Shown here one piece after another: positions 9,072 to 17,670 of a stretch of DNA of 37,417 nt. Location of the stretch: NCBI GenBank assembly GCA_947258485.1, contig CAMYIS010000188.1, forward strand, positions 1-37,417, written 5' to 3'. The DNA is from an uncultured Woeseiaceae bacterium. Its GTDB lineage: Bacteria > Pseudomonadota > Gammaproteobacteria > Steroidobacterales > Woeseiaceae. The notes below the pieces were generated by a model that saw only the letters and a program-made list of their open reading frames with translations, searched no databases and was not told the origin of the DNA. The translations under genes and the position numbers were made by a program. Numbering within the stretch: position 1 is the first letter of the stretch; every line of letters begins with the position of its first letter.

Positions 9072-9998
9072 CCACTCCAGTATCAGGCGGTTCACTTCAT
9101 CCGGCTTTTCCTGCTGACTCCAGTGGCCGCAGTCCTCCAGCACGTGAATCTCTAGATTAGTCACTAGTGGCCGCATCGCCTCAATGTGTTCGGGCGCGAT
9201 GATCAGATCATCGACTGCGCCGATGAACAGGGTCGGAATATCGATCGTATGATCGACGCCTTGCAGTACTTCCCAATTGTGCTTCCAGTTACGGTACCAG
9301 TTGATGGCGCCGGTAAAGCCGCTGGCAGCAAAAGCCGAGGCGTAGTAGCCGCGCTCTTCCGGGGACAGCAGTGGCTCGCCGCTTTGCTTCTTCCTTGAAA
9401 GGGGCCTTAACAGGCTGATGACTTTCCTTTCCGGCGGCAGTTTGTCGAAAACAGCGCGTGGAACCTGGTTGCGGCGCATCGTAATGTCGAAAAAACGTGC
9501 CGTGTCGGCGGCGAAAATACGATCCGACTCGTCCGAATCCTGGAAGTTAACGATATAGAAATCCTTGCCGAATCGTCGTCGCCAGATCGAGACAGGATCC
9601 TGCGGCGGGCGCCGGTAATGTGGAATGTTGAGCATGACCAGCTTATCGATGCGCTTGGGCGCGAGCATCGCCATCTGCCAAAGCAATATCGCGCCCATGT
9701 CATGACCAATAAACACGGCACTATCGAGTTCCAGGGCATCAAGCAGGCCGTGAATGTCGCCGATCAGTTCTTCGACTCGATAGTCCCGAACGCGCGGCGG
9801 CACACTGGTCCTGCCATAGCCGCGCTGGTCCGGCGCGATGGCGCGGTAGCCGGCCGCGGCAAGCGCCGGGATCTGGTGGCGCCAGGAGAAAGCGAGCTCC
9901 GGAAAACCGTGCAGCAAAATTAAAGGCGGTCCGTTTCCTTGCTCATACACGGCCATACGAATGCCGTTTGTCGTGACGAAATGCGGTTCGGGAAACAT
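9054..9998 (-). CDS. Alpha/beta hydrolase, epoxide-hydrolase-like
   Basis: 314 residues. The oxyanion motif HGFPE (30-34), nucleophile elbow GHDMGA with Asp100, acid Asp in GAVDDLI (about 263) and base His in CGHWSQQE (292) give the Asp/Asp/His set of epoxide hydrolases. The cap contains tyrosines (YYASAF, NWYRNW) of the kind that activate the epoxide oxygen. Such enzymes open epoxides to diols in the cytoplasm; the substrate cannot be read from the sequence. Fluoroacetate dehalogenases share the Asp nucleophile, but the HGFP motif and cap fit epoxide hydrolase better. It overlaps the DsbA-like gene tail to tail, and no terminator separates them. Confidence 0.88.
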   Translation of the reverse strand: MFPEPHFVTTNGIRMAVYEQGNGPPLILLHGFPELAFSWRHQIPALAAAGYRAIAPDQRGYGRTSVPPRVRDYRVEELIGDIHGLLDALELDSAVFIGHDMGAILLWQMAMLAPKRIDKLVMLNIPHYRRPPQDPVSIWRRRFGKDFYIVNFQDSDESDRIFAADTARFFDITMRRNQVPRAVFDKLPPERKVISLLRPLSRKKQSGEPLLSPEERGYYASAFAASGFTGAINWYRNWKHNWEVLQGVDHTIDIPTLFIGAVDDLIIAPEHIEAMRPLVTNLEIHVLEDCGHWSQQEKPDEVNRLILEWLIKQR

Positions 9999-10052
9999 GG
10001 CCTGTGATTTGACAGGATTGAAGCGAAAACCGCAAAGTGGTCGGGCTCGGAC

Positions 10053-10418
10053 ATGAGCAAGGCCAATGTGAGGAAGAGCGTGTCAGAACAAATGCGCGAC
10101 AAGCTGTTGAAGCTTCGTGCGGAACTTGAGGCCGCTGTGGAGACGGCCGAAGGATCCGCGGCGATCGTCGAGCTCGACCAAGCCAAAGTCGGCCGTTTGT
10201 CGCGTATGGATGCCATGCAGGCACAGGCTATGGCGCAGGCTTCCGGTCAACGACGCGAAGAAATGTCGCAGCGAATCAACGCGGCGCTGAAGCGCATCGA
10301 TGACGGCGAGTACGGCGTTTGCCTGAAGTGCGATGAACGCATCAACCCCAAGCGCCTGGAGTTCGATCCGACGGTCCTGCTCTGTGTCGACTGCGCGAGC
10401 AAATCCGAAAACGGCTGA
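10053..10418 (+). CDS. DksA/TraR-family C4 zinc-finger protein
   Basis: 121 residues: an N-terminal helical/coiled-coil part (about 1-80) and a C4 zinc finger with Cys90, Cys93, Cys111 and Cys114 (GVCLKCDERINPKRLEFDPT, then CVDC). DksA-family proteins enter the RNA polymerase secondary channel and change promoter choice, often with ppGpp. Here the coiled-coil tip has no clear DxxDxA motif of true DksA (the closest is RMDAMQAQ), so this is probably a paralogue of the YbiI/TraR kind rather than the main DksA. Divergent from the epoxide-hydrolase gene with about 54 bp between starts; ribosome binding site weak. Confidence 0.9.
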   Translation: MSKANVRKSVSEQMRDKLLKLRAELEAAVETAEGSAAIVELDQAKVGRLSRMDAMQAQAMAQASGQRREEMSQRINAALKRIDDGEYGVCLKCDERINPKRLEFDPTVLLCVDCASKSENG

Positions 10419-10427
10419 GCGCCCGGG

Positions 10428-11225
10428 CTAGCGGAAGGGATCCTCTCGCCGGTAACCCTCGGGCGCTGAGAAAAACCCTGGTTCCAGGTCCTTTTCGGTG
10501 ATCGAGTCCACGGACGTTTCCCGTACGACAACGCCATTCTCGTAGTCGGTTGTATGCACCGGAAAACCATCGATCTGGTCCATTAATTCGCCCGGGTTGA
10601 TGCCGTCATTGACATCCATCGGCATCGACTCCGTCAATTTCGTGATGTAGGCCGCCATATCGCGAAAGGCTTCCATGACTTCATCGCCACCATCGATGTC
10701 GTCCAGCTTCGCGGCACAGAGCTCCTGCGTCTTTTCCGCGCCCTCAAAGATTGCGTATTGCCGACACGTGTGCGACTGCCACTTACCGCTACCCACTGCC
10801 TCGACCCTCGGGGCGGCAGCCGGCGTGTCCTGTTGCCCCATCATTCCACCCATCTGCCCTTTCATCATCTGTTCCACCATGGCCCGCTGTTCCGGCGGCA
10901 TGCGCGCGAGCTCCGCCTCCATCTGTTTCATGGCGTCGCTGATCTGCGCCGACACCTCTTCAAGCGTGGCTTCGTCCATCACGATGTAGCTCTTTTTCCG
11001 ATGGTCGACGTAAAGAAACTCGTTGCCGAGAAAAATCATGGACGACTCGACTTCTTGGCCTCGAACTTCGTCCATGCGAACCATTTTCGACTGGGAGTAG
11101 ATTGTCGACCGATCGTCCTCGCGCCCGGAGGCATTTTTGGTCACCATGTCCATCACCACGCCGGCGTGAGCAAGGGACGACAACGAAAAAAGGATAGCGA
11201 CCGATGTGGTGATTGACGTCTTCAT
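10428..11225 (-). CDS. Exported DUF4412-domain protein
   Basis: 265 residues with a clear signal peptide (MKTSITTSVAILFSLSSLAHA). The mature part is typical of DUF4412: GVVMDMVTKNASGRE, IYSQSKMVRMD, FLYVDHRKKSYIVMDE, a Met-rich low-complexity linker (QMMKGQMGGMMGQQ), CRQYAIF and a C-terminal DGFPVHTTDY segment. This is a periplasmic protein of unknown function. Its fold is thought to resemble lipoprotein-carrier-like beta sheets, but no ligand can be deduced. Start ATG 11225 has AAAGGAGAAT close upstream. It lies 54 bp behind the STAS-like gene on the same strand and may belong to the SDR operon. Confidence 0.85.
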   Translation of the reverse strand: MKTSITTSVAILFSLSSLAHAGVVMDMVTKNASGREDDRSTIYSQSKMVRMDEVRGQEVESSMIFLGNEFLYVDHRKKSYIVMDEATLEEVSAQISDAMKQMEAELARMPPEQRAMVEQMMKGQMGGMMGQQDTPAAAPRVEAVGSGKWQSHTCRQYAIFEGAEKTQELCAAKLDDIDGGDEVMEAFRDMAAYITKLTESMPMDVNDGINPGELMDQIDGFPVHTTDYENGVVVRETSVDSITEKDLEPGFFSAPEGYRREDPFR

Positions 11226-11279
11226 ATTGATTCTCCTTTGCTCATGAGATAACGATCCGACCGGGCCGCCTGCATGCGG

Positions 11280-11723
11280 CTATTTTCCGAGCCAACCAAG
11301 CGCTTCACCTTCGTCATAGAACAGGCGCATTTCTTTTCCTCGATTGATTGCAGCCGTTTCGAGGAATGCGATGTCGTCGACCGTATTTTCGCCAACCAGG
11401 ATCGCGGCACGAATGTCTTGCGGCCAGTCCTCGGCAAAATCGAATATATCCAGAACAGCTGGCGCGGATTCCTGTTCGCGTACGTCCACGAGGAGCATCG
11501 ATGTGCCATGCGTTTCATGCAGCCGAACAACCTGCCGCCTCGAAGATATCCAGTCTTCAATAGGGTCGTCGCCCCAGACTCGAATACGAATCAGGTCAGC
11601 GTCGTGATCGTAGCTTACTTCTTCGGGCATAGGCCTTAATTTTTTTGGGCCGTGAATCGAGCGTTTACGATAAGCCAAATCATATCGGATTTTCCGCGCC
11701 TGGGAGTACAACTGTGCCGTCAT
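11280..11723 (-). CDS. STAS/SpoIIAA-like protein coupled to the SDR gene
   Basis: 147 residues. After a basic N-terminal extension (SQARKIRYDLAYRKRSIHG) comes a SpoIIAA-like fold: MPEEVSYDHDADLIRIRVWG, MLLVDVREQE, an alpha helix, IRAAILVGENTVDDIAFLE and a closing RLFYDEGEALGWL. This resembles STAS-type domains that end with a Glu/Ala-rich helix and Trp-Leu. Start ATG 11723 overlaps the SDR stop as ATGA. ATG 11630 is an alternative start that would remove the extension, but it lacks a good ribosome binding site. Role unknown; it is likely translated together with the SDR. Confidence 0.72.
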   Translation of the reverse strand: MTAQLYSQARKIRYDLAYRKRSIHGPKKLRPMPEEVSYDHDADLIRIRVWGDDPIEDWISSRRQVVRLHETHGTSMLLVDVREQESAPAVLDIFDFAEDWPQDIRAAILVGENTVDDIAFLETAAINRGKEMRLFYDEGEALGWLGK

Positions 11724-12496
11724 AACTTGATTCGCAGCGCAAGAAACACCAATTTCCCAACGGGCGAGCGCAGTAGCGGCACCAGGTAGCGATAGAGCCG
11801 ACCTGAAATGTAGACGGCCCGGCCCTTGTCCAGAGCCTTCAAACCCTCTCGCACAACGACGTCGGCGTCGTACCAGATGAACTTGGGTAAAGAATTCTTC
11901 ATTCGTGTGAGCCTGTCTGAGGCATGAAAGTCTGTGTGCGTGAATCCAGGACACAGTGCAGTGACATGGATTCCATCATTCCTGAGCACGCTGGATAATC
12001 CTCTCGAGAATGCGATGACATAGGCTTTCGTCGGGCCGTAGCTGTAGTCACCGGGCGTGTCGAGCTTACCGGCAACAGACGCGACGTTGAGGACGCGCCC
12101 GTAACCGCGCTCGCGCATCGGCGGAATGAAGAAATGACACATCGCGACGACCGAGGTCATCATGAGTTCAATGTAATCATGGGCGGTCTGCCAGTCTCTT
12201 ACTTGCATCAGATCGGGTCCGCTGGATCCGGCGTTGTTAATCAGGCAGTCGACTTCGAGGCCCCGCTCGCGGACAGTGTCAAATAGCATGGCAGGCGCTG
12301 CCGAGTCCGAGAGGTCGGCCTGAATGACGTCAACCTCGATTTGGTGCGTATTCGTGAGCTCCTCGGCCAGTGCCTGCATGGGCTCGGTGCGGCGAGCGAC
12401 AAGGATGAGGTCCTTCCCATCTGCACCGAGCTGGCGGGCGAATTCCTGACCCAGTCCGGCCGATGCGCCGGTGATCAATGCTCGTGTTCGTGTCAT
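11720..12496 (-). CDS. Short-chain dehydrogenase/reductase (SDR family)
   Basis: 258 residues, classical SDR: the cofactor site TGASAGLG near the N terminus, an acidic ADLSD segment, NNAGSSG, the catalytic Ser in VASVAGK and the YGPTK catalytic Tyr/Lys. CPGFTHTDFH follows, as in the DltE/YqjQ-like subgroup. Arg after the first strand (VARRTEPM) suggests NADP(H). Substrate unknown. ATG 12496 is chosen over the upstream frame because AGGAA lies 5-6 nt before it and the Rossmann fold begins immediately. It is followed by the STAS-like gene with an ATGA overlap, and it is divergent from the T-box/ileS unit. Confidence 0.9.
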   Translation of the reverse strand: MTRTRALITGASAGLGQEFARQLGADGKDLILVARRTEPMQALAEELTNTHQIEVDVIQADLSDSAAPAMLFDTVRERGLEVDCLINNAGSSGPDLMQVRDWQTAHDYIELMMTSVVAMCHFFIPPMRERGYGRVLNVASVAGKLDTPGDYSYGPTKAYVIAFSRGLSSVLRNDGIHVTALCPGFTHTDFHASDRLTRMKNSLPKFIWYDADVVVREGLKALDKGRAVYISGRLYRYLVPLLRSPVGKLVFLALRIKL

Positions 12497-12554
12497 CGCT
12501 GTTCCTGATTCGGGGACAGGCTCCATCATAAACCGATCTTTTTGCGGGTTTCAC

Positions 12555-12583
12555 TTGTGTTTTCCCGCTGCGGAACGTACTTT
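12555..12583 (+). promoter_or_regulatory. Candidate promoter of the T-box/ileS transcript
   Basis: TTGTGT (12555-12560), 17-bp spacer, TACTTT (12578-12583). Matches to consensus are weak, but the position, just before the first T-box stem, is right. Confidence 0.35.
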
Positions 12584-12592
12584 TCCCGGCAA

Positions 12593-12890
12593 GATGCTGA
12601 AGGGGACGAACAGGCAGCCCGCTTAAGCCACAGCGACCGGAGGACGGTGAGAGCTCCGGGTTTGAGTCTGCCGAATATCACCCTGGAGTCGCCACCCGAA
12701 GGGACTACGTAAGTGCGTGTCCTGGGTAGGGCTGGCCGATTGGCTCACGAGACGGGCGGCGGACCTTGCGTTTTTTTGGCAACAGTCCACGAGGTGGTGC
12801 CGGTCTTACTAGGCCGGGCCGCGAAACCGGGTGGTACCGCGACGAACATCGATCGCCCCGGGTGCAGCTGATGCGCCCGGGGCGTTTTTT
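12593..12890 (+). promoter_or_regulatory. T-box riboswitch (tRNA-Ile-sensing leader) upstream of ileS
   Basis: Stem I: AGGG (12601-12604) pairs with CCCT (12681-12684) and GGCAG (12613-12617) with CTGCC (12668-12672), enclosing an 8x8 internal loop whose 3' side GAATATCA carries the isoleucine specifier ATC (12677-12679) followed by the usual purine. The distal arm CCGGAG/CTCCGG (12637-12642/12654-12659) closes a GGTGAGA-containing loop. The T-box core CCGGGTGGTACCGCG (12827-12841) is near the consensus AGGGTGGNACCGCG. Its TGGT (12832-12835) can pair with the ACCA end of tRNA-Ile. Antiterminator: CCGGG/CCCGG and GCGA/TCGC (12827-12861). The CCCCGGG arm is shared with the terminator. Family knowledge: uncharged tRNA stabilises the antiterminator and turns ileS on. 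Confidence 0.93.
12854..12890 (+). terminator. Regulated intrinsic terminator of the T-box
   Basis: Stem CGCCCCGGG (12854-12862) / CCCGGGGCG (12876-12884) followed by six T. Its 5' arm is also needed for the antiterminator helix, so the two structures exclude each other. The ileS ribosome binding site starts 4 nt later. Confidence 0.92.
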
Positions 12891-12906
12891 GTTTGAGGAT
12901 CGAGTT

Positions 12907-15900
12907 TTGGCAGCCAGGAAAGCCGTCTTTAAAGAAGTTCAAGGCCGTTACAACGGGCCAGACCTCGAAAAAGAGGTGCTGGAGTTTTGGCGTGAGCACG
13001 ATGTCTTTGCAAAGACGATCGAAGCGACCAGCGAACGGCAAGCCGGGCATACACCATGTGCTGGCACGCAGTTTCAAGGACATTTTTCCGCGCTACAAGA
13101 CGATGCGCGGCTACCACGTGCCGCGAAAGGCCGGCTGGGATACGCACGGTCTACCTGTCGAGCACGAAGTTGAAAAAGAACTCGGTATTTTTGACAAGAA
13201 AGAAATCGAGGACAAAGTAGGCATTGCCGAGTTTACGCGCCGCTGTCGCGAGTCGGTCATGCGCTATATCGGCGACTGGGAGAAGATGACCGAGCGCATG
13301 GGCTTCTGGGTCAACCTCGACGAAGCGTATTACACGCTCGACAACAATTACATCGAGTCTGTCTGGAACCTGCTCTCGAAAATCTGGGACAAAGACCTCA
13401 TCTACCGCGGTTACAAGGTTGTGCCCTACGACCCACGTATCGGAGCGACCCTGTCGTCACACGAACTCGCATTAGGCTACAAGGAAGTCGAAGATCCTTC
13501 GATCACCGTGCGTTTCAAAGCTGTCGGTGAGAAGGAAACCTATTTCCTGGTCTGGACGACGACGCCCTGGACGCTGCCGTCCAATCTCGCGCTCGCGGTC
13601 GGTGCAGACATCGACTACAGTTTCTGCGAATCCGACGGCCAGACGCTTATTGTTGCAGAAGCGCTGCGCGAAGCCGTGTTCCGCGACACCGAGCACTCTG
13701 TAGTAAAGACGGTTAAAGGCTCGACGCTCGTTGGTACGCGCTACGAGCAGTTGTTCGACTACTTCGAGGTCGACGCGGCCAATGCCTTCACGGTCATGGC
13801 GGCAGATTTCGTCAGCACTGAAGACGGCACGGGCATTGTGCACACGGCGCCGGCCTATGGCGTTGATGACCTGGCGTTTGGCCAGGCCAATGATCTGCCG
13901 GTCGTACACGGCGTAGGGCTCGACGGGCACTTCGTCGATGCGGTCGAACCCGTCGCCGGCCTGTTTTTCAAGGATGCCGATAAGCCACTTATCCGAATTC
14001 TTAAAGAACGCGGTCTCATGTTTCGCTCGGAGCGTTACAAGCACAACTACCCGTTCGGTTGGCGTACGGGCGACCCGATCCTTTATTACGCGAAAAATGC
14101 CTGGTACATACGGACGTCGGAGTTTCGTAAGCGGATGGCGGAACTCAACCAGACGATCAACTGGGTACCGCAGCACATCAGGGACGGCCGCTTCGGCAAA
14201 TGGCTCGAGAACAACGTTGACTGGGCGCTGTCACGCGAGCGTTTCTGGGGCACGCCGTTGCCCGTATGGACAGACGGCGACGGGGGGTTCCTTTGTATCG
14301 GCTCGATCGACGAGCTAGAAGAGCTGGCCGGACGAAAGCTCACCGAACTCGACCTTCACCGGCCCGCTGTCGACGAAGTAACTTTCGAAAAAGACGGCAA
14401 GACCTGGCAGCGCGTGCCGGAAGTCATCGACTGCTGGTTTGATTCGGGTGCGATGTCCTATGCGCAATGGCATTACCCGTTCGAGAACCAGGACAAGTTC
14501 GAGAAGCATTTTCCGGCTGACTACATCTGCGAAGCAATCGACCAGACGCGCGGATGGTTCTACACGCTTCACGCGATCGCGACCCTGGTCTCGGACAGCG
14601 TGGCTTACAGGAACTGCATCTGCCTGAACCTTATCGTCGACAAGGACGGCAAGAAGATGTCGAAGTCGGTCGGCAATATCATCGATCCGTACGATGTCTT
14701 CGATACGGTCGGTGCTGATGCGCTGCGCTGGTATTTCCTGGCGCGCCTGTCACCCGACGTGCCGAAGCGCATTTCTGTCGAGATCGTGGCCGACGTGGCC
14801 AGTTCCTTCATCAACACGTTCTGGAACACTTACGGCTTCTTCGTTCTGTATGCGCGACTCGACGAAGTCGACCTGAGTCGCGATATTCCGCTTGCCGAAC
14901 GACCCGAGATCGATCGCTGGGCACTGGCATTGCTGCACAGGACAATCACGACCGTGACCGATGCGCTGGATCATTTCGATGCCAAGACCGCGGGCGAGGC
15001 CATCGAGTCGTTCGTTGACCAGCTCAGCAACTGGTACGTGCGTCGCAACCGGCGCCGGTTCTGGAAATCGTCGGATCCCGAAGATACGCAGGCCGCTTAC
15101 CTGACCTTGTACGAGTGTTTGAAGTGCGTCCACGAACTCATGGCCCCGTTTGTGCCCTTCCTGGCCGAGAATGTTTATCAGAACCTCGTTCGGACGGTCG
15201 ACAAGAACGCGCCGGTTTCGGTGCACATGGGAAACTGGCCCGAAGCGGATCCGTCGTGGAAAAACGACGAGCTTCTGTTCGATATCGGTGTCGTACAAAA
15301 GGTCGTCGGCCTGGCACGCGCGGCGCGGGGCCATTCTGGAGTCAGGACGCGGCAGCCGCTTTCGAGGCTGTTGGTGCGTGCGCCGGACGATGCGTCCGCG
15401 AACGCGCTGGACAGTCACCAGGAACAGATTCTCGAGGAACTCAATGTCAAATCGATTGAGTTCATTGCACGTGATGCCGGGCTGGTGAGCTACCGCATCA
15501 AGCCGAACCTGCCGCGCATAGGCAAACGCTACGGCAAACTTGTGCCCGTCATTCGCAAAGCACTGGACGAAGCGGACGGCGCCGCGATAGCGGTCGCCGC
15601 GGCGCGCGGCGAGGCGTTCGAGATAGAGGCAGGTGGCCAGGCAATTTCACTCGAAGGCGATGATGTCCTGATCGAGACCCACTCTGCCGAGGGTTATTCC
15701 TGCGAAGCCGACGCCGGATTCCTGACGGCACTCGACACGACCCTGAACGACGAGCTGATCAGCGAGGGCGTGGCCAGGGAAATCGTTCGCTCGGTCCAGG
15801 ATGCCCGCAAGCAGGCAGGTCTCGAGGTGTCGGACCGGATTACCCTGGGTATCTCGGGCTCGCAAGCCGTCGAAGCCGCCCTGGAGAGACACAGGGACTA

Positions 15901-16012
15901 TGTCATGAACGAAACCCTGGCGACGACGTGGGAGGTTGGGCAGGCGAATCCGCTGTATTCGGCCGACCGGAACCTGGGCGACGAGCGCTGGACCATCGAA
16001 TTCCGGAAGTGA
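12907..16012 (+). pseudogene. ileS: Isoleucyl-tRNA synthetase, type 2 (eukaryote-like), with deletion/frameshift at the active-site motif
   Basis: Charges tRNA-Ile and edits Val. TTG 12907 has GAGGA 7 nt upstream. The first codons read AARKAVFKEVQGRYNGPDLE and EVLEFWREHDVFAKTIEATSER. The frame then switches near 13030 to NGKPGIHHVLARSFKDIFPR and stays open to 16012, through GWDTHGLPVEHEVEKELG, the CP1 editing domain, WFDSGAMSYAQ and KKMSKSVGN. The missing piece should read about FVFYEGPPTA, the left half of the HIGH-type ATP-binding motif, a loss of 35-41 nt. GCGAACGG at the junction would fit both flanks, so slippage between 8-bp repeats is plausible. The long C terminus without the CxxC zinc finger of E. 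coli IleS marks the type 2 form, which is often mupirocin-resistant. Unless the lesion is an artefact, this copy is dead. Confidence 0.92.
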
Positions 16013-16032
16013 TCTATTTTGGTGCATACTAC

Positions 16033-16062
16033 TTGCGTGCGCTTTAGAAACTCTGCTATAAA
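16033..16062 (+). promoter_or_regulatory. Candidate promoter for the GGA-hairpin leader
   Basis: TTGCGT (16033-16038), 18-bp spacer, TATAAA (16057-16062) preceded by TGC, an extended -10 type. It begins 20 nt after the ileS stop. Confidence 0.55.
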
Positions 16063-16068
16063 AAAGCT

Positions 16069-16196
16069 GCGCAAGGTTCTGATAGATCAGGAGCCAAAGG
16101 GACTTGCCGGGCCCTGCAGGAGGTCTGCTGATTACAGGAGGTAGTCAGCTCCAAGAATAAGAAAGCGTAGACAAGCCGCCGAGAGGATTGGCGGCC
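16069..16196 (+). other. Structured leader with repeated GGA hairpins
   Basis: Three consecutive hairpins follow the promoter. One is GGTT-CTGA-TAGA-TCAG-(G)-AGCC (16075-16095). One is GCTGATTAC / GTAGTCAGC (16127-16149, one G-T pair) with loop AGGAG. One is GCCGCC / GGCGGC (16175-16195) with loop GAGAGGATT. CAGGAGGT occurs twice (16117 and 16135), with no start codon at translation distance. GGA in hairpin loops is the binding signature of CsrA/RsmA, so this may be a CsrA-controlled leader or a sponge RNA. No T-run terminator is seen before the gene at 16224. Confidence 0.45.
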
Positions 16197-16223
16197 AGAA
16201 AAATACCAAACGCTGGAGTTGCA

Positions 16224-16595
16224 ATGACAATCCACTTCGATCGCTTTAGAGCGGCACTCACGGTGCTCGCCGGCCATGGGCATATAAAACAAAGGCTTAT
16301 CAAGGCCTACGAAGACCATCTTGGCGATATCGACGAGGACGAGCTGCCTATCGCGATGAAGCAGGCATTTGCCGATCTGAGGCAATCCATGCACCAGGTC
16401 ACGCCACTCAATGGAGAGAGCCCGGTTTGTGCCTCCGTGCGCAAGATGTCTCCGGAAGACGCCAGCAAGTGCGCAGCCGACGTGGTCGCGATTTTTGGCG
16501 AGCTTTCAAGATTGCGCGATGACGTCCCAGCCGGATTGCCGCGCAGCGACGACGATTCGCCGCGCGTACCACCGTTCCTGGTCAAATCGAGTTGA
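16224..16595 (+). CDS. Hypothetical small protein (123 aa)
   Basis: No family recognised. The protein is soluble, helical and acidic: MTIHFDRFRAALTVLAGHGH, IKQRLIKAYEDHLGDIDEDE, then an Ala/Asp-rich helix (PEDASKCAADVVAIFGELSR) and a proline-rich tail. ATG 16224 is chosen because TGGAG stands 5 nt upstream; TTG 16188 in the same frame has no usable spacing. It follows ileS by about 210 bp and probably has its own promoter (16033-16062) and structured leader. The 3' end overlaps the convergent SRPBCC gene by 14 bp. The IKQRLIKAY...DDVPAGLP pattern looks like a conserved hypothetical, not a shadow frame. Confidence 0.68.
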   Translation: MTIHFDRFRAALTVLAGHGHIKQRLIKAYEDHLGDIDEDELPIAMKQAFADLRQSMHQVTPLNGESPVCASVRKMSPEDASKCAADVVAIFGELSRLRDDVPAGLPRSDDDSPRVPPFLVKSS

Positions 16596-17610
16596 TCGGG
16601 TAGTAGACGTAGGTCAATAAATCGTCCTCGGGCACATCGCCCGGATCACTAACGTACGACTCCCATGTTGCGCCAGCGCGTTCGATGCCATGTGCGGCCA
16701 GGTAGGCTGAAATCTTGCGGTGCGTTTCCGTCAGCGTCCGGTACGAGCCGATGTGCTTGACCCGGATGACCGGCCCGGCGTAGGTCATCCCTATTTTCAC
16801 GGTCGCCCCATCGCGGGGTGTGGACGCCGTTACGCCCCGGACCGGGATCGCCGCGTCGAATACCAGCTCGGCGCCACTGAACGTTCGCGTAATTGACAAT
16901 GGCGCTCCTGCAACCTGCAGCTTGTGAGCATCGATGAAATTGAGGATCTGGAAATAGGCATCGCCCATCGCTTCGGACATTGCGGCGGGTTCAGGTCGTG
17001 AGGTCGCTGACAGATACGCAATTTCAGCCGCCTCAACCGTTATGTGCTCGATCTCGGTATCGCCGAAGTCGGCGGTCGGCAGACTTTCTGCGAGCTCCTT
17101 GAGGTTGGCGAGGCCGCTTTCATAGTCCCGGGCGACAATGCGGCCGAGCATTGATGCGAAGTATCGGGCAACAATATTCATGCCGTAGTCGGCTTCGAAG
17201 CGCCAACTGACGATGGTCGTGCCGGTGCCGGCAGCCAGGTTGATCAGCGACTGTGCTTCACTGGCCTCGCCGGGATTCATCACAATACGAATATGCCCGT
17301 AGGGTTCGCTTTCGACGATCGTCTGGTTCCCGCTGCCGGCGATCGCTCCGTCCCAGCTCATGGTCGCGCCGATGCCCTTGTCGTTGCCAGAATAGAGAAT
17401 TCGTACATTAGGGTCCGTGTCGACCAGCGGCGACCAAAGCGCATATCGACGGAAGTCATTGAGTAACGCGAACACGGTTGCCGGATGGGCGTCAATTTCG
17501 GTCGATACCTCAACAGAGTGCGTGCGCGGCAACGCGAAGCCAATTACGATCAGTAATGCGACTAGAGCAGCGACGCCATACAGCAGTTTTTGCACGTTCG
17601 GCAATTCCAT
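16582..17610 (-). CDS. Membrane-anchored SRPBCC plus GyrI-like effector-binding protein
   Basis: 342 residues. An N-terminal membrane helix (about 9-27) is followed by an SRPBCC/polyketide-cyclase domain (ALPRTHSVEVSTEIDAHPAT, VFALLNDFRRYALWSPLV, through FASMLGRIVARDYESGL, residues about 30-170). A GyrI/AraC effector-binding-like domain follows (residues about 185-342, with FQILNFIDAHK, VRVKHIGSYRT-type core and TYVYYPI at the end). This two-domain combination is common in proteobacteria and presumably binds small hydrophobic ligands in the periplasm or at the membrane; function unproven. Start ATG 17610 has no strong ribosome binding site. Divergent from murI. Confidence 0.85.
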   Translation of the reverse strand: MELPNVQKLLYGVAALVALLIVIGFALPRTHSVEVSTEIDAHPATVFALLNDFRRYALWSPLVDTDPNVRILYSGNDKGIGATMSWDGAIAGSGNQTIVESEPYGHIRIVMNPGEASEAQSLINLAAGTGTTIVSWRFEADYGMNIVARYFASMLGRIVARDYESGLANLKELAESLPTADFGDTEIEHITVEAAEIAYLSATSRPEPAAMSEAMGDAYFQILNFIDAHKLQVAGAPLSITRTFSGAELVFDAAIPVRGVTASTPRDGATVKIGMTYAGPVIRVKHIGSYRTLTETHRKISAYLAAHGIERAGATWESYVSDPGDVPEDDLLTYVYYPINSI

Positions 17611-17670
17611 CAGCTAATTGATTGGGTCGCGATTATTCCACAGTTGACCATCCTTCGGCACAATGCGCCC

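Noticed and set aside
12771..12777. T7 run in the T-box linker as a terminator
   Set aside because: The T-run lies in the loop of a stem (GGAC...GTCC), not after one; the true terminator is at 12854-12890.
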